This document shows, piece after piece, positions 1 to 4,965 of a stretch of 5,375 bases of DNA (within the stretch, counting starts at the first letter, position 1; every line of letters starts with the position of its first letter). Under the pieces are notes generated by a model. That model saw only the letters and a program-made list of their open reading frames with translations. It made no database searches and was not told the origin of the DNA. Source of the DNA: Pseudomonadota bacterium. Lineage in GTDB: Bacteria > Pseudomonadota > Alphaproteobacteria > Rhizobiales > Xanthobacteraceae. Both the position numbers and the translations under genes were made by a program. The stretch lies in assembly GCA_023390695.1 (NCBI GenBank), contig JAEWCJ010000190.1, positions 1 through 5,375 on the forward strand, given 5' to 3'.

Positions 1-40
1 TGACCCGAATGCGGTCGAAATAGGGTGAATCGAATTTCAT
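1..40 (-). CDS. J-domain (DnaJ-like) protein, N-terminal fragment
   Basis: Only the start lies in the window. Reading leftwards from an ATG at 40-38 gives MKFDSPYFDRIRV, after which the window ends. From memory, this opening (a short lead, then Y/F-FD-x-IR-[VI]) resembles J-domain proteins of about 200 residues in Bradyrhizobium and relatives, which sit head-to-head with bolA and precede the cobaltochelatase genes cobS and cobT. Such proteins carry an HPD-type J domain that stimulates an Hsp70 partner, but that domain would lie outside the window, so the role is inferred from the first 13 residues and the neighbour. I see no clear Shine-Dalgarno sequence. A promoter-like pair ends only 8 bases before the ATG, so the transcript may be leaderless. 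The call depends on the sequence to the left. Confidence 0.6.
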   Translation of the reverse strand, partial: MKFDSPYFDRIRV

Positions 41-48
41 GGTCTGCG

Positions 49-78
49 ATTATTCGGACGTTCGTGTCGGACCTTCAA
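49..78 (-). promoter_or_regulatory. Candidate sigma-70-type promoter for the J-domain gene
   Basis: On the minus strand TTGAAG (78-73) is followed by 18 bases and AATAAT (54-49). The -10 element matches TATAAT at five of six positions and the -35 matches TTGACA at four of six. Only 8 bases (48-41) separate the -10 element from the ATG at 40, so transcription would start at or next to the start codon. The match is by eye only, and alphaproteobacterial promoters are often degenerate. Confidence 0.35.
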
Positions 79-168
79 GACTTGACTTTGGCAGTTCCCA
101 TATCCGGGCGGTGTCGTCTTCGTCGCAGCCATTGACCTCGCCCGCCAGTTCCCATTAAGCGAACCAGC

Positions 169-438
169 ATGCAGACAAAAGATGTCATCATCGAGAAACT
201 GACAGTCGCTTTCGCGCCGGAAAGCCTGGACGTTCTGGACGAATCCGACAAACACAAGGGACATGCCGGACACCGGCCCGGCGGTCAGACGCATTACAGA
301 GTATATATCGTAGCGAATGCCTTCGCAGGCAAGTCTCGGATCGAGCGCCACCGCATGATCAACAATGCCCTCGCCGAAGTGATCCAGGGTGGCGTCCACG
401 CGCTGGCCATCCATGCCAGCGCACCCGGAGAAACATAG
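169..438 (+). CDS. bolA: BolA family protein
   Basis: This 89-residue protein is the usual size for a BolA. It follows the family pattern throughout: an N-terminal helix (residues 3-14), AFAPESLDVLDES (14-26), a His-rich loop HKGHAGHRPGG (29-39), a strand THYRVYIV (41-48), the signature FAGKSRIERHRMIN (52-65) and GGVHALAI (74-81). BolA proteins have a class II KH-like fold and pair with monothiol glutaredoxins to bind a [2Fe-2S] cluster used in iron-sulfur and redox homeostasis. The conserved C-terminal histidine, here H77, is a known ligand, and loop histidines may also contribute. The ATG at 169 is the first in frame after a stop at 133-135 and gives a full-length product. No Shine-Dalgarno sequence precedes it. 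It diverges from the J-domain gene and converges on the LysR gene. Some genomes label this type BolA/IbaG; I use bolA as a family symbol, not a proven orthologue. Confidence 0.93.
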   Translation: MQTKDVIIEKLTVAFAPESLDVLDESDKHKGHAGHRPGGQTHYRVYIVANAFAGKSRIERHRMINNALAEVIQGGVHALAIHASAPGET

Positions 439-538
439 CGAAAGCTGAGACAGGCGGCTGCGTTTGCGGACCATTCACGGGAACGGATGACGGCTGCACA
501 GCTTGTGCCTGCCAAGCTCTGGCCATGTCGTGCTTGAG
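439..538. other. Convergent bolA / lysR gap with a weak stem-loop
   Basis: This 100-bp gap lies between two facing gene ends, so some transcription stop is expected here. The only fold I can point to is at 492-513: GGC and GCAC (496-499) pair with GTGC (505-508) and GCC (511-513) around a 5-base loop, with a small internal loop. No T-run follows on either strand, so it is not a standard intrinsic terminator. Rho-dependent termination is just as possible. Confidence 0.2.
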
Positions 539-1471
539 CTAGGCGAAGTCCGGCTTGGCCCGCAGATTCATTTTCTCATTCCCCTCGGGCACACGCGACA
601 GGCGATTGGGATTGAGGACGTTGTTCAAACACTCAATGATGGGCGCCATCCGCTTTGCGTCGAGCCCTTCCCGCAGGTACAGACCGGCGGGAGGCTCCGG
701 CAAACGCGGGAGGTAATGCTCGCGTGCGATCCTGAGATCCGGCGGGACCACCCGTTCGGGAAGCACGAAGAACCCCAAGCCTGATCGAATCGCAGCCAGA
801 TGCGCGGCCAAATCGGAGGCGACGAACGCCACCGTGTAGGACAGGCCGAAATTCTCCAGCGTCTCGATCGCCGCCCGATCGGAGACAGCATTCGGCCAGC
901 TCAGAATCGGAATCGGCGAACCCGCTTCCAGTTGAAAGTCGCGTGCGCAAACCCAGACGAGATTCTCGGTCCACTTCGTGATTGCTTGGGCATGCGCGGG
1001 CGGCGCCGAAACAATGAATGCCAGATCGAGATAGCCGCTGGTCAGATTCTTGATCAGATCACCGGACGGTTCGCAGCAAAACTGGATCCTGTCAGTCTGT
1101 CCTGCCTTATGACAGGCCTTGACGATCTCACCGAGCATGCGATCAGCATAGACATTCGGTACGCCGATCCGGAAATGGCGCGTGTTGGGCTTGGCCCCGG
1201 ATAGCGACATGATCTGATCGTTCATCGCCAGAATGCGGCGCGCGTATTTGCTGACGACCTCGCCTTTCTCTGTCAGCGCGATTCCAAGGCCGCCGCGCGA
1301 AAACACCTCGCCGCCGACCAGCTGCTGCAGGCGCTTGATCTGCGCGCTGATAGCCGGCTGCGTCACCTGCAGCGAGGAGGCGGCTTTGGTGAAGCTGCCA
1401 CATTCTTGAATCGCGACGAAGGAACGCAACAGTTCAATCGGAATATTGATCCGGTCATGCCTGTGGTGCAT
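539..1471 (-). CDS. LysR-family transcriptional regulator
   Basis: This 310-residue protein has the LysR-type length and layout. An N-terminal winged helix-turn-helix (about residues 12-70) contains ELLRSFVAIQECGSFTKAAS (13-32), the recognition stretch VTQPAISAQIKRL (36-48) and the wing VFSRGGLGIALTEKG (56-70). A linker helix follows, then a two-lobed periplasmic-binding-protein-like effector domain (about 90-295) with FRIGVPN at its first strand and AAIRSGLGFFVLPERVV near the hinge. It should act as a DNA-binding tetramer responding to a small molecule, but I cannot name the ligand or subfamily. I chose the ATG at 1471 because an AGGAGG at 1485-1480 is 8 bases from it and only 2 bases from the in-frame ATG at 1477; the longer form would add two residues. 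No divergent target gene lies beside it: aroB is upstream on the same strand and bolA faces it. Confidence 0.92.
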   Translation of the reverse strand: MHHRHDRINIPIELLRSFVAIQECGSFTKAASSLQVTQPAISAQIKRLQQLVGGEVFSRGGLGIALTEKGEVVSKYARRILAMNDQIMSLSGAKPNTRHFRIGVPNVYADRMLGEIVKACHKAGQTDRIQFCCEPSGDLIKNLTSGYLDLAFIVSAPPAHAQAITKWTENLVWVCARDFQLEAGSPIPILSWPNAVSDRAAIETLENFGLSYTVAFVASDLAAHLAAIRSGLGFFVLPERVVPPDLRIAREHYLPRLPEPPAGLYLREGLDAKRMAPIIECLNNVLNPNRLSRVPEGNEKMNLRAKPDFA

Positions 1472-1479
1472 CGGCATTG

Positions 1480-1485
1480 CCTCCT
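1480..1485 (-). promoter_or_regulatory. Ribosome binding site of the LysR gene (decides the start)
   Basis: A perfect minus-strand AGGAGG lies 2 bases before the ATG at 1477-1475 and 8 bases before the in-frame ATG at 1471-1469. Eight bases is a normal spacing and two is too close, which favours the inner start. It is the clearest Shine-Dalgarno sequence in the window. Confidence 0.75.
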
Positions 1486-1606
1486 AAGCGCCAGGCCAAG
1501 AGACAAGAAGACGGAAGGAAAGCCACCTGAGGTTGCAACAGGGTGGCGATTTGTGACGCCCGTGGCAAACAGTTCCGGCGCGCAAATATCTCAAATACGC
1601 GTGATC

Positions 1607-1622
1607 CCATTATTAATTATGG
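1607..1622. repeat. Imperfect 16-bp palindrome, AT-rich core
   Basis: CCATTATTAATTATGG differs from its own reverse complement at a single symmetric base pair (14 of 16 bases match), centred on TTAA. It is flanked by direct repeats of CGTGAT at 1600-1605 and 1632-1637, 32 bp apart. It overlaps the best -10-like element for the LysR gene. An operator or promoter core is plausible, but unproven. Confidence 0.45.
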
Positions 1623-1635
1623 CGAACAAATCGTG

Positions 1636-1654
1636 ATTGCTCGCAACCTGCAAT
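1636..1654. repeat. Inverted repeat ATTGC-N9-GCAAT
   Basis: Two perfect 5-base arms (1636-1640 and 1650-1654) are separated by 9 bases. Size and symmetry suit a LysR-type binding site, although the canonical T-N11-A bases are not at the expected positions. It lies about 165 bp upstream of the LysR start. Confidence 0.35.
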
Positions 1655-1668
1655 TGCGCCGTCAGTTC

Positions 1669-1681
1669 CAAATCACATTTG
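1669..1681. repeat. Inverted repeat CAAAT-N3-ATTTG
   Basis: Perfect 5-base arms flank CAC. The right arm runs into TTTGCAAA (1678-1685), itself an 8-bp palindrome. It belongs to the CAAAT cluster in this gap. Confidence 0.35.
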
Positions 1682-1746
1682 CAAACCGGATTTATCGGTG
1701 AAGGCCGGTGGCGTCCTGGCGGTCGCCAATTGCCGGTCCGTATTTC

Positions 1747-2874
1747 TCAGGAGAGATTGTCGGCCAGAAATGTCCTGACGTCGTCCGGCTCGATCTCGGG
1801 CGCGATGAAGCTCCGTCCGATGCCGCGCGCGAGAATGAAGGTGAGGCGGCCGCGCTTGACCTTCTTGTCCTGCGCAATGAGCTCCATGAACCTGTCCGCA
1901 TCCGGCAACACGCCCGGGATATCGGCAATCCGCGTCGGCAGCCCCACGGCGGCGAGATGATGCTGCACGCGCTCGGCCTCCGCGACCGGAAGCAAGCCGC
2001 GCCGCGCCGAATACGCAAAAGCCAGCGTCATTCCGATCGCAATCGCCTCGCCATGCAGCAAGCGGTCGGAGAATCCCGCGGCCGCTTCCAGCGCATGTCC
2101 GAAAGTATGGCCGAGATTGAGCAAGGCGCGATCGCCGCTTTCACGCTCGTCGCGGGCGACGACATCCGCTTTCATCTGGCAGCTTTTCATCACGGCATAT
2201 TCGCGTGCCGGCCCGCCGGAGAATATCTCCTGCCAATTCTGCTCCAGCCAGACGAAGAAAGCTGCGTCGCCGATCAAGCCGTATTTGGCAACTTCCGCAT
2301 ATCCGGCGCGCATCTGGCGCGCGGACAGCGTGTCGAGGACGGCTGTATCGGCGAGCACCAGCACCGGCTGATGAAATGCCCCGACGAGATTCTTGCCATG
2401 CCGGGAATTGATTCCGGTCTTGCCGCCGACAGACGAATCGACCTGCGCCAGCAAGGTGGTCGGCACCTGCACGAAATCGAGGCCGCGGCGGATTGCAGAT
2501 GCGGCAAAACCGGCAAGATCGCCGATGACGCCGCCGCCAAGCGCCACGAGAAGGTCGCCGCGCTCGATACGCGCTTCGATCAATTGTTCGCAGATGGCCT
2601 CGAAGACGGAGTAGCTCTTGGATCCTTCCCCCCCCGGCACGATCACATGCGAATGCCCGATTCCCGATTTGGCGAACGACGCCTCGGCGGCTTCCAGGTG
2701 ATGCCGGGCGACAGTCTCATCCGTCACGATTGCGCAGCGCGCACCCGGACGCAATGCCGCGACGCGCTCGCCGAGCGAGGCCAACACACCGCGGCCGATG
2801 ATGATATCGTAAGCGCGATTGCCCAGAGCAACATGAACATTGGTTGCTCCGCTCGTTTGGGTGGCAGTCGTCAT
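1747..2874 (-). CDS. aroB: 3-dehydroquinate synthase
   Basis: AroB converts DAHP to 3-dehydroquinate, the second step of the shikimate pathway, in the cytoplasm, using NAD+ and a divalent metal. The 375 residues match the usual 350-380. Visible signatures are the N-terminal Rossmann-like part with the PGGEGSKS loop (80-87), the glycine-rich GGGVIGDLAGF (113-123), PTTLLAQVDSSVGGKTGIN (138-156), YAEVAKYGL (192-200), NLGHTFGHALE (253-263) and LLHGEAIAIGM (272-282). By comparison with characterised enzymes, E194, H256 and H274 are the expected metal ligands and all are present. The ATG overlaps the aroK stop by 4 bp (ATGA), and AGGAG lies 10 bases upstream, inside aroK, so translation is probably coupled. 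A run of eight G bases encodes part of P80-E83. The frame is intact. Confidence 0.97.
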   Translation of the reverse strand: MTTATQTSGATNVHVALGNRAYDIIIGRGVLASLGERVAALRPGARCAIVTDETVARHHLEAAEASFAKSGIGHSHVIVPGGEGSKSYSVFEAICEQLIEARIERGDLLVALGGGVIGDLAGFAASAIRRGLDFVQVPTTLLAQVDSSVGGKTGINSRHGKNLVGAFHQPVLVLADTAVLDTLSARQMRAGYAEVAKYGLIGDAAFFVWLEQNWQEIFSGGPAREYAVMKSCQMKADVVARDERESGDRALLNLGHTFGHALEAAAGFSDRLLHGEAIAIGMTLAFAYSARRGLLPVAEAERVQHHLAAVGLPTRIADIPGVLPDADRFMELIAQDKKVKRGRLTFILARGIGRSFIAPEIEPDDVRTFLADNLS

Positions 2875-3476
2875 TCAGTCGGAACTCCTGTGCCGCTTGT
2901 GCGCGCCAGATATCCGCGCAAGGCGTCAATTATTTCGTCAACGATCACGTCATGCGGAACGTCGCGCGACTCGATCGTAAGGTCGACGTCAGCATAAACC
3001 GGATAGCGCTGTTCGATGAGCCGCCGCAACGTCGCGGCGGGGTCGTCTGTCTTCAGCAGCGGCCGATCGTTGCGCCGCTTGAGTCGCTTCATCAGCACGT
3101 CGAAATCGGCGCGCAGCCAGACCGAGATGCCCTTGGCGCGGATCGCGGCGCGGGTATCCGCATTCATGAAGGCGCCGCCGCCGGTCGCGAGCACTTGCGG
3201 ACCGGCATCCAGCAGACGCGCGATGACGCGGGCCTCGCCCGCACGGAATTCCGCCTCACCCCGCGTTTCGAAGATATCCGGAATGGACATGCCGGCAGCA
3301 GCTTCAATCTCGTTGTCGGCGTCCACGAAAGGCAGCGCCAGCCTGGCGGCCAGCTTGCGGCCGACCGAGGATTTTCCCGCGCCCATCATGCCGACCAGCA
3401 CGATCGAGCGCACGCCGAGGCCGACGACCGACGTGTCAGGGATTGAGGACTGGGTCTGCAGAGTGGTGTCCGACAT
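2871..3476 (-). CDS. aroK: Shikimate kinase
   Basis: AroK phosphorylates shikimate at the 3-hydroxyl with ATP, the fifth step of the shikimate pathway. The 201 residues begin with a poorly conserved extension of about 20, then follow the family: Walker A GMMGAGKS (29-36), the DADNEIE stretch (52-58) whose second aspartate binds magnesium/shikimate, the EAEFRAGE region (about 74-81) with the substrate arginine, ATGGGAF (about 97-103) as Walker B-like and shikimate-contacting loop, and RNDRPLL with the lid arginine. Enterobacterial AroK is about 173 residues; alphaproteobacterial forms often have such extensions. ATG 3476 is the only reasonable start; I see no in-frame ATG or GTG just upstream. 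Its nearest strong Shine-Dalgarno (AGGAGG, 3498-3493) is 16 bases away, which is unusually far. It is the first gene of the aroK-aroB operon. Confidence 0.95.
   Translation of the reverse strand: MSDTTLQTQSSIPDTSVVGLGVRSIVLVGMMGAGKSSVGRKLAARLALPFVDADNEIEAAAGMSIPDIFETRGEAEFRAGEARVIARLLDAGPQVLATGGGAFMNADTRAAIRAKGISVWLRADFDVLMKRLKRRNDRPLLKTDDPAATLRRLIEQRYPVYADVDLTIESRDVPHDVIVDEIIDALRGYLARTSGTGVPTE
2885..2889 (-). promoter_or_regulatory. Ribosome binding site of aroB inside aroK
   Basis: Minus-strand AGGAG lies 10 bases before the aroB ATG, within the last codons of aroK. Together with the ATGA overlap at 2874-2871 it supports the chosen aroB start and coupled translation of the pair. Confidence 0.6.
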
Positions 3477-3509
3477 GGTCTCGTGGGCGCGGCCTCCTGC
3501 CGCGGCATT

Positions 3510-3518
3510 CCTATAGCA
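3510..3518 (-). promoter_or_regulatory. Candidate extended -10 promoter for aroK-aroB
   Basis: The minus strand reads TGCTATAGG, an extended -10 motif (TGn plus TATAGG, four of six to TATAAT). No good -35 lies 16-18 bases upstream, which an extended -10 can tolerate. Transcription would begin near 3503, giving a leader of about 27 bases before the aroK ATG. This is a by-eye match only. Confidence 0.3.
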
Positions 3519-3615
3519 TGACTTCCGGCAGATGCCCGGCAGCCCTTGTCAGAACGGCGGGAACGTGGTCGTAGTCGAAAACGCCCCGATTCACCAAGCA
3601 GCTCCGTTCGTCACG

Positions 3616-3765
3616 ATGCCAACGCTGTTCCGATTCCTGATCGTCGTCGGAATTATCGCCGGTATGGTTTACGCCGGGATTGCCGCATTGGCCACACTGG
3701 TCAAGCCGGAGCCGCGCGAGATTTCGGTGACGGTTCCGCAGGACCGCTTCCACAAGCAACGCTGA
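3616..3765 (+). CDS. Small single-span membrane protein, function unknown
   Basis: This 49-residue protein begins MPTLFRF. It has one hydrophobic segment (about residues 7-28, LIVVGIIAGMVYAGIAALAT in the middle) and ends in a short polar tail with KPEPREISVTVPQDRFHKQR. The basic residue R6 ahead of the span suggests the N-terminus is inside and the tail outside, but the signal is slight. I recall near-identical short ORFs, sometimes labelled histidine kinase without any kinase domain, directly upstream of xerD in Bradyrhizobium-type genomes; that is memory, not a search. The frame is open back to an ATG at 3532, but the extra 28 residues look unlike protein and MPTLFRF is the natural start. 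No Shine-Dalgarno is evident. It ends 18 bases before xerD, so the two are probably cotranscribed. Confidence 0.72.
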   Translation: MPTLFRFLIVVGIIAGMVYAGIAALATLVKPEPREISVTVPQDRFHKQR

Positions 3766-3783
3766 GAGGTCTCCGGCAGCCGC

Positions 3784-4725
3784 ATGGCCCGCCCGGCACA
3801 ATCCGACCAGACGATGGTCGATCTGTTTCTCGATATGCTGGCGGCGGAGCGCGGGGCCGGCGAAAATACGTTGTCCGCCTATACGCGCGATCTCGCCGAT
3901 TTCTCCGATTTCCTTCGCTCCAAACAGCAGTCGCTGTCGACCGCATCCAGCGACCACATCCGCGACTATATGACGACGCTGGATGATCGCGGCTTTGCCG
4001 CATCGTCGGCCGCGCGCAAACTGTCCGCCATCCGCCAGCTGTTCCGCTTCCTCTATGCGGAAGGCCGGCGCTCCGACGATCCCGCCGCAATCCTGCAAGG
4101 CCCCAAACGCGGACGCGCGCTGCCGAAGATTCTCTCGGTCCAACAGGTGGATCGCCTGCTCGAGACGTCGCGGCAGGCAATGCAGAACGAAGACAGTCCA
4201 GCTCCCGAGCGGCTCCGCGCCGCACGACTGCATTGCCTGTTGGAATTGATTTACGCCACTGGCCTGCGCGTCTCCGAGCTTGTGGCGCTGCCTGCCTCCG
4301 CCGCCCGCCGCGATCAGCGCATGATCATTGTGCGCGGCAAGGGAAGCAAGGAAAGGATGGTGCCGCTCAACGACACCGCCAAGCAGGCGATGGCAGATTA
4401 TCTGGCGCTGCGCGGCCAGGCGAAGGCCGGCGAATCGAAATGGCTGTTCCCGTCCATCGGTGAGAGCGGTCATCTCACGCGGCAGCACTTCGCACGCGAA
4501 TTGAAAGGATTGGCGGCCGCCGCAGGCCTGCGCGCCGACCAGGTCAGTCCGCATGTATTGCGGCATGCCTTTGCCAGCCATCTGCTGCAAAACGGCGCCG
4601 ATCTCCGCGTCGTTCAGACCCTGCTCGGCCACAGCGATATCTCGACCACGCAAATCTACACGCACGTGCTGGAGGAACGTCTCAAAACTCTGGTGCGTGA
4701 CCTGCATCCATTGGCGGACGAATGA
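3784..4725 (+). CDS. xerD: Site-specific tyrosine recombinase XerD
   Basis: XerD acts with XerC at the dif site near the terminus, resolving chromosome dimers at the FtsK-bearing septum. The 313 residues have an N-terminal SAM-like core-binding domain (about 9-95, with AAERGAGENTLSAYTRDL and a FRFLYAEG helix) and a C-terminal catalytic domain (about 110-305). All active-site residues are present: R162 in ATGLRVSEL, K186 in RGKGSKER, H257 and R260 in SPHVLRHAFASH, H283 in LLGHSDIST and nucleophile Y292 in QIYTHV. The end (LVRDLHPLADE) is the XerD/XerC C-terminal helix involved in partner contact. A roughly ten-residue insertion precedes the catalytic arginine compared with the E. coli protein. 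The ATG at 3784 gives a normal N-terminus; a GAGG at 3766-3769 is the nearest Shine-Dalgarno, 14 bases away. XerD rather than XerC is chosen mainly because accA follows. Confidence 0.93.
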   Translation: MARPAQSDQTMVDLFLDMLAAERGAGENTLSAYTRDLADFSDFLRSKQQSLSTASSDHIRDYMTTLDDRGFAASSAARKLSAIRQLFRFLYAEGRRSDDPAAILQGPKRGRALPKILSVQQVDRLLETSRQAMQNEDSPAPERLRAARLHCLLELIYATGLRVSELVALPASAARRDQRMIIVRGKGSKERMVPLNDTAKQAMADYLALRGQAKAGESKWLFPSIGESGHLTRQHFARELKGLAAAAGLRADQVSPHVLRHAFASHLLQNGADLRVVQTLLGHSDISTTQIYTHVLEERLKTLVRDLHPLADE

Positions 4726-4748
4726 TCGAGCCGCCGCGATGTTCGCCA

Positions 4749-4764
4749 GCGCGTCTAGACGCGC
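4749..4764. repeat. Perfect 16-bp palindrome behind xerD
   Basis: GCGCGTCTAGACGCGC equals its own reverse complement at all 16 bases, centred on CTAG. As RNA it could fold as a 6-bp GC-rich stem with a CUAG tetraloop. It starts 23 bases after the xerD stop. No T-run follows directly, so on its own it is not an intrinsic terminator. A protein-binding site is the other obvious reading. Confidence 0.6.
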
Positions 4765-4771
4765 CACGTTC

Positions 4772-4797
4772 TGGAAGACGGCAATCTGTCCATTTTT
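4772..4797 (+). terminator. Weak intrinsic terminator-like hairpin after xerD
   Basis: TGGAAGA (4772-4778) pairs with TCT-G-TCCA (4785-4792), giving 7 base pairs with one bulged G and a 6-base loop CGGCAA. Five T bases follow at once (4793-4797). Position and T-run fit termination between xerD and accA, but the stem is short and only moderately GC-rich. Confidence 0.35.
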
Positions 4798-4965
4798 CAG
4801 AGTGGCCCAACCCGTCTGGCCGCACCGCGCGGCATGCATAAATAATCAGGAACGCGGCGACGGCATCCTGCGAGCGTTGCTTGACTTGAAAGGCTATGAA
4901 GGCCAGTTTCCCCCGCCGCCGGCCCCCCCGCGGCTCCCATTCATTAAAGGTCACTTCCCCGTTCC
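4798..4965 (+). other. accA upstream region
   Basis: No gene is supported here. It holds an AT-rich patch with AATAAT (4841-4846), a TTGACT at 4881-4886 with no good -10 at standard spacing, and a C-rich tract with seven consecutive C bases at 4923-4929. Promoters for accA presumably lie here, but I cannot place one firmly. The closest purine-rich stretch, AAAGG at 4946-4950, is 15 bases from the accA ATG. Confidence 0.3.

Larger units (their letters stand above)
1486..1746. promoter_or_regulatory. Non-coding gap between aroB and lysR; probable lysR control region
   Basis: The 275 bp between the aroB stop (1747) and the LysR start hold no convincing gene and are more AT-rich than the flanks in their middle part (about 1580-1690). 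The pentamer CAAAT or its complement occurs at 1549, 1583, 1592, 1627, 1669 and 1677 (left ends). Three dyads lie inside: 1607-1622, 1636-1654 and 1669-1681. A minus-strand TTGCGA, then a 19-base spacer and CATAAT inside the first dyad, is the best promoter I can offer, and it is weak. LysR regulators commonly bind dyads near their own promoters, so autoregulation is the natural inference. I see no intrinsic terminator for aroB; a short stem TGGCG/CGCCA near 1717-1728 has only a 2-base loop and no T-run. Confidence 0.4.

Noticed and set aside
37..474. 145-codon open frame on the minus strand
   Set aside because: It is antisense to bolA, which matches its family along its whole length, and it overlaps the J-domain start.
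1600..1631. dif-like (XerC/XerD) site suggested by CATTA...TTATG near a xerD gene
   Set aside because: Only 4 bases separate the inner arms instead of 6, the left arm lacks CATAA, and the outer arms do not fit. xerD genes are not normally next to dif.
1406..1636. 76-codon open frame on the plus strand reaching into the aroB-lysR gap
   Set aside because: It begins inside the LysR gene in antisense and runs through its ribosome site and the dyad-rich gap; the sequence resembles no protein I know and has no ribosome site.
1708..2997. 429-codon open frame on the plus strand
   Set aside because: It lies antisense to aroB and the end of aroK, both of which carry full family motifs. The product has no recognisable fold and is Arg/His/Asp-rich, as expected for the mirror frame of a GC-rich gene.
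3532..3615. Upstream ATG extending the small membrane protein by 28 residues
   Set aside because: The added residues look non-conserved, and the remembered family begins MP-x-LFRF at 3616.
3511..4839. 442-codon open frame on the minus strand
   Set aside because: It is antisense to the small membrane gene and xerD. Its length exceeds xerD, but the sequence is compositionally a shadow, and xerD has every catalytic residue.
4881..4914. TTGACT as the accA -35 element
   Set aside because: No acceptable -10 occurs 16-19 bases downstream; the region there is C-rich.
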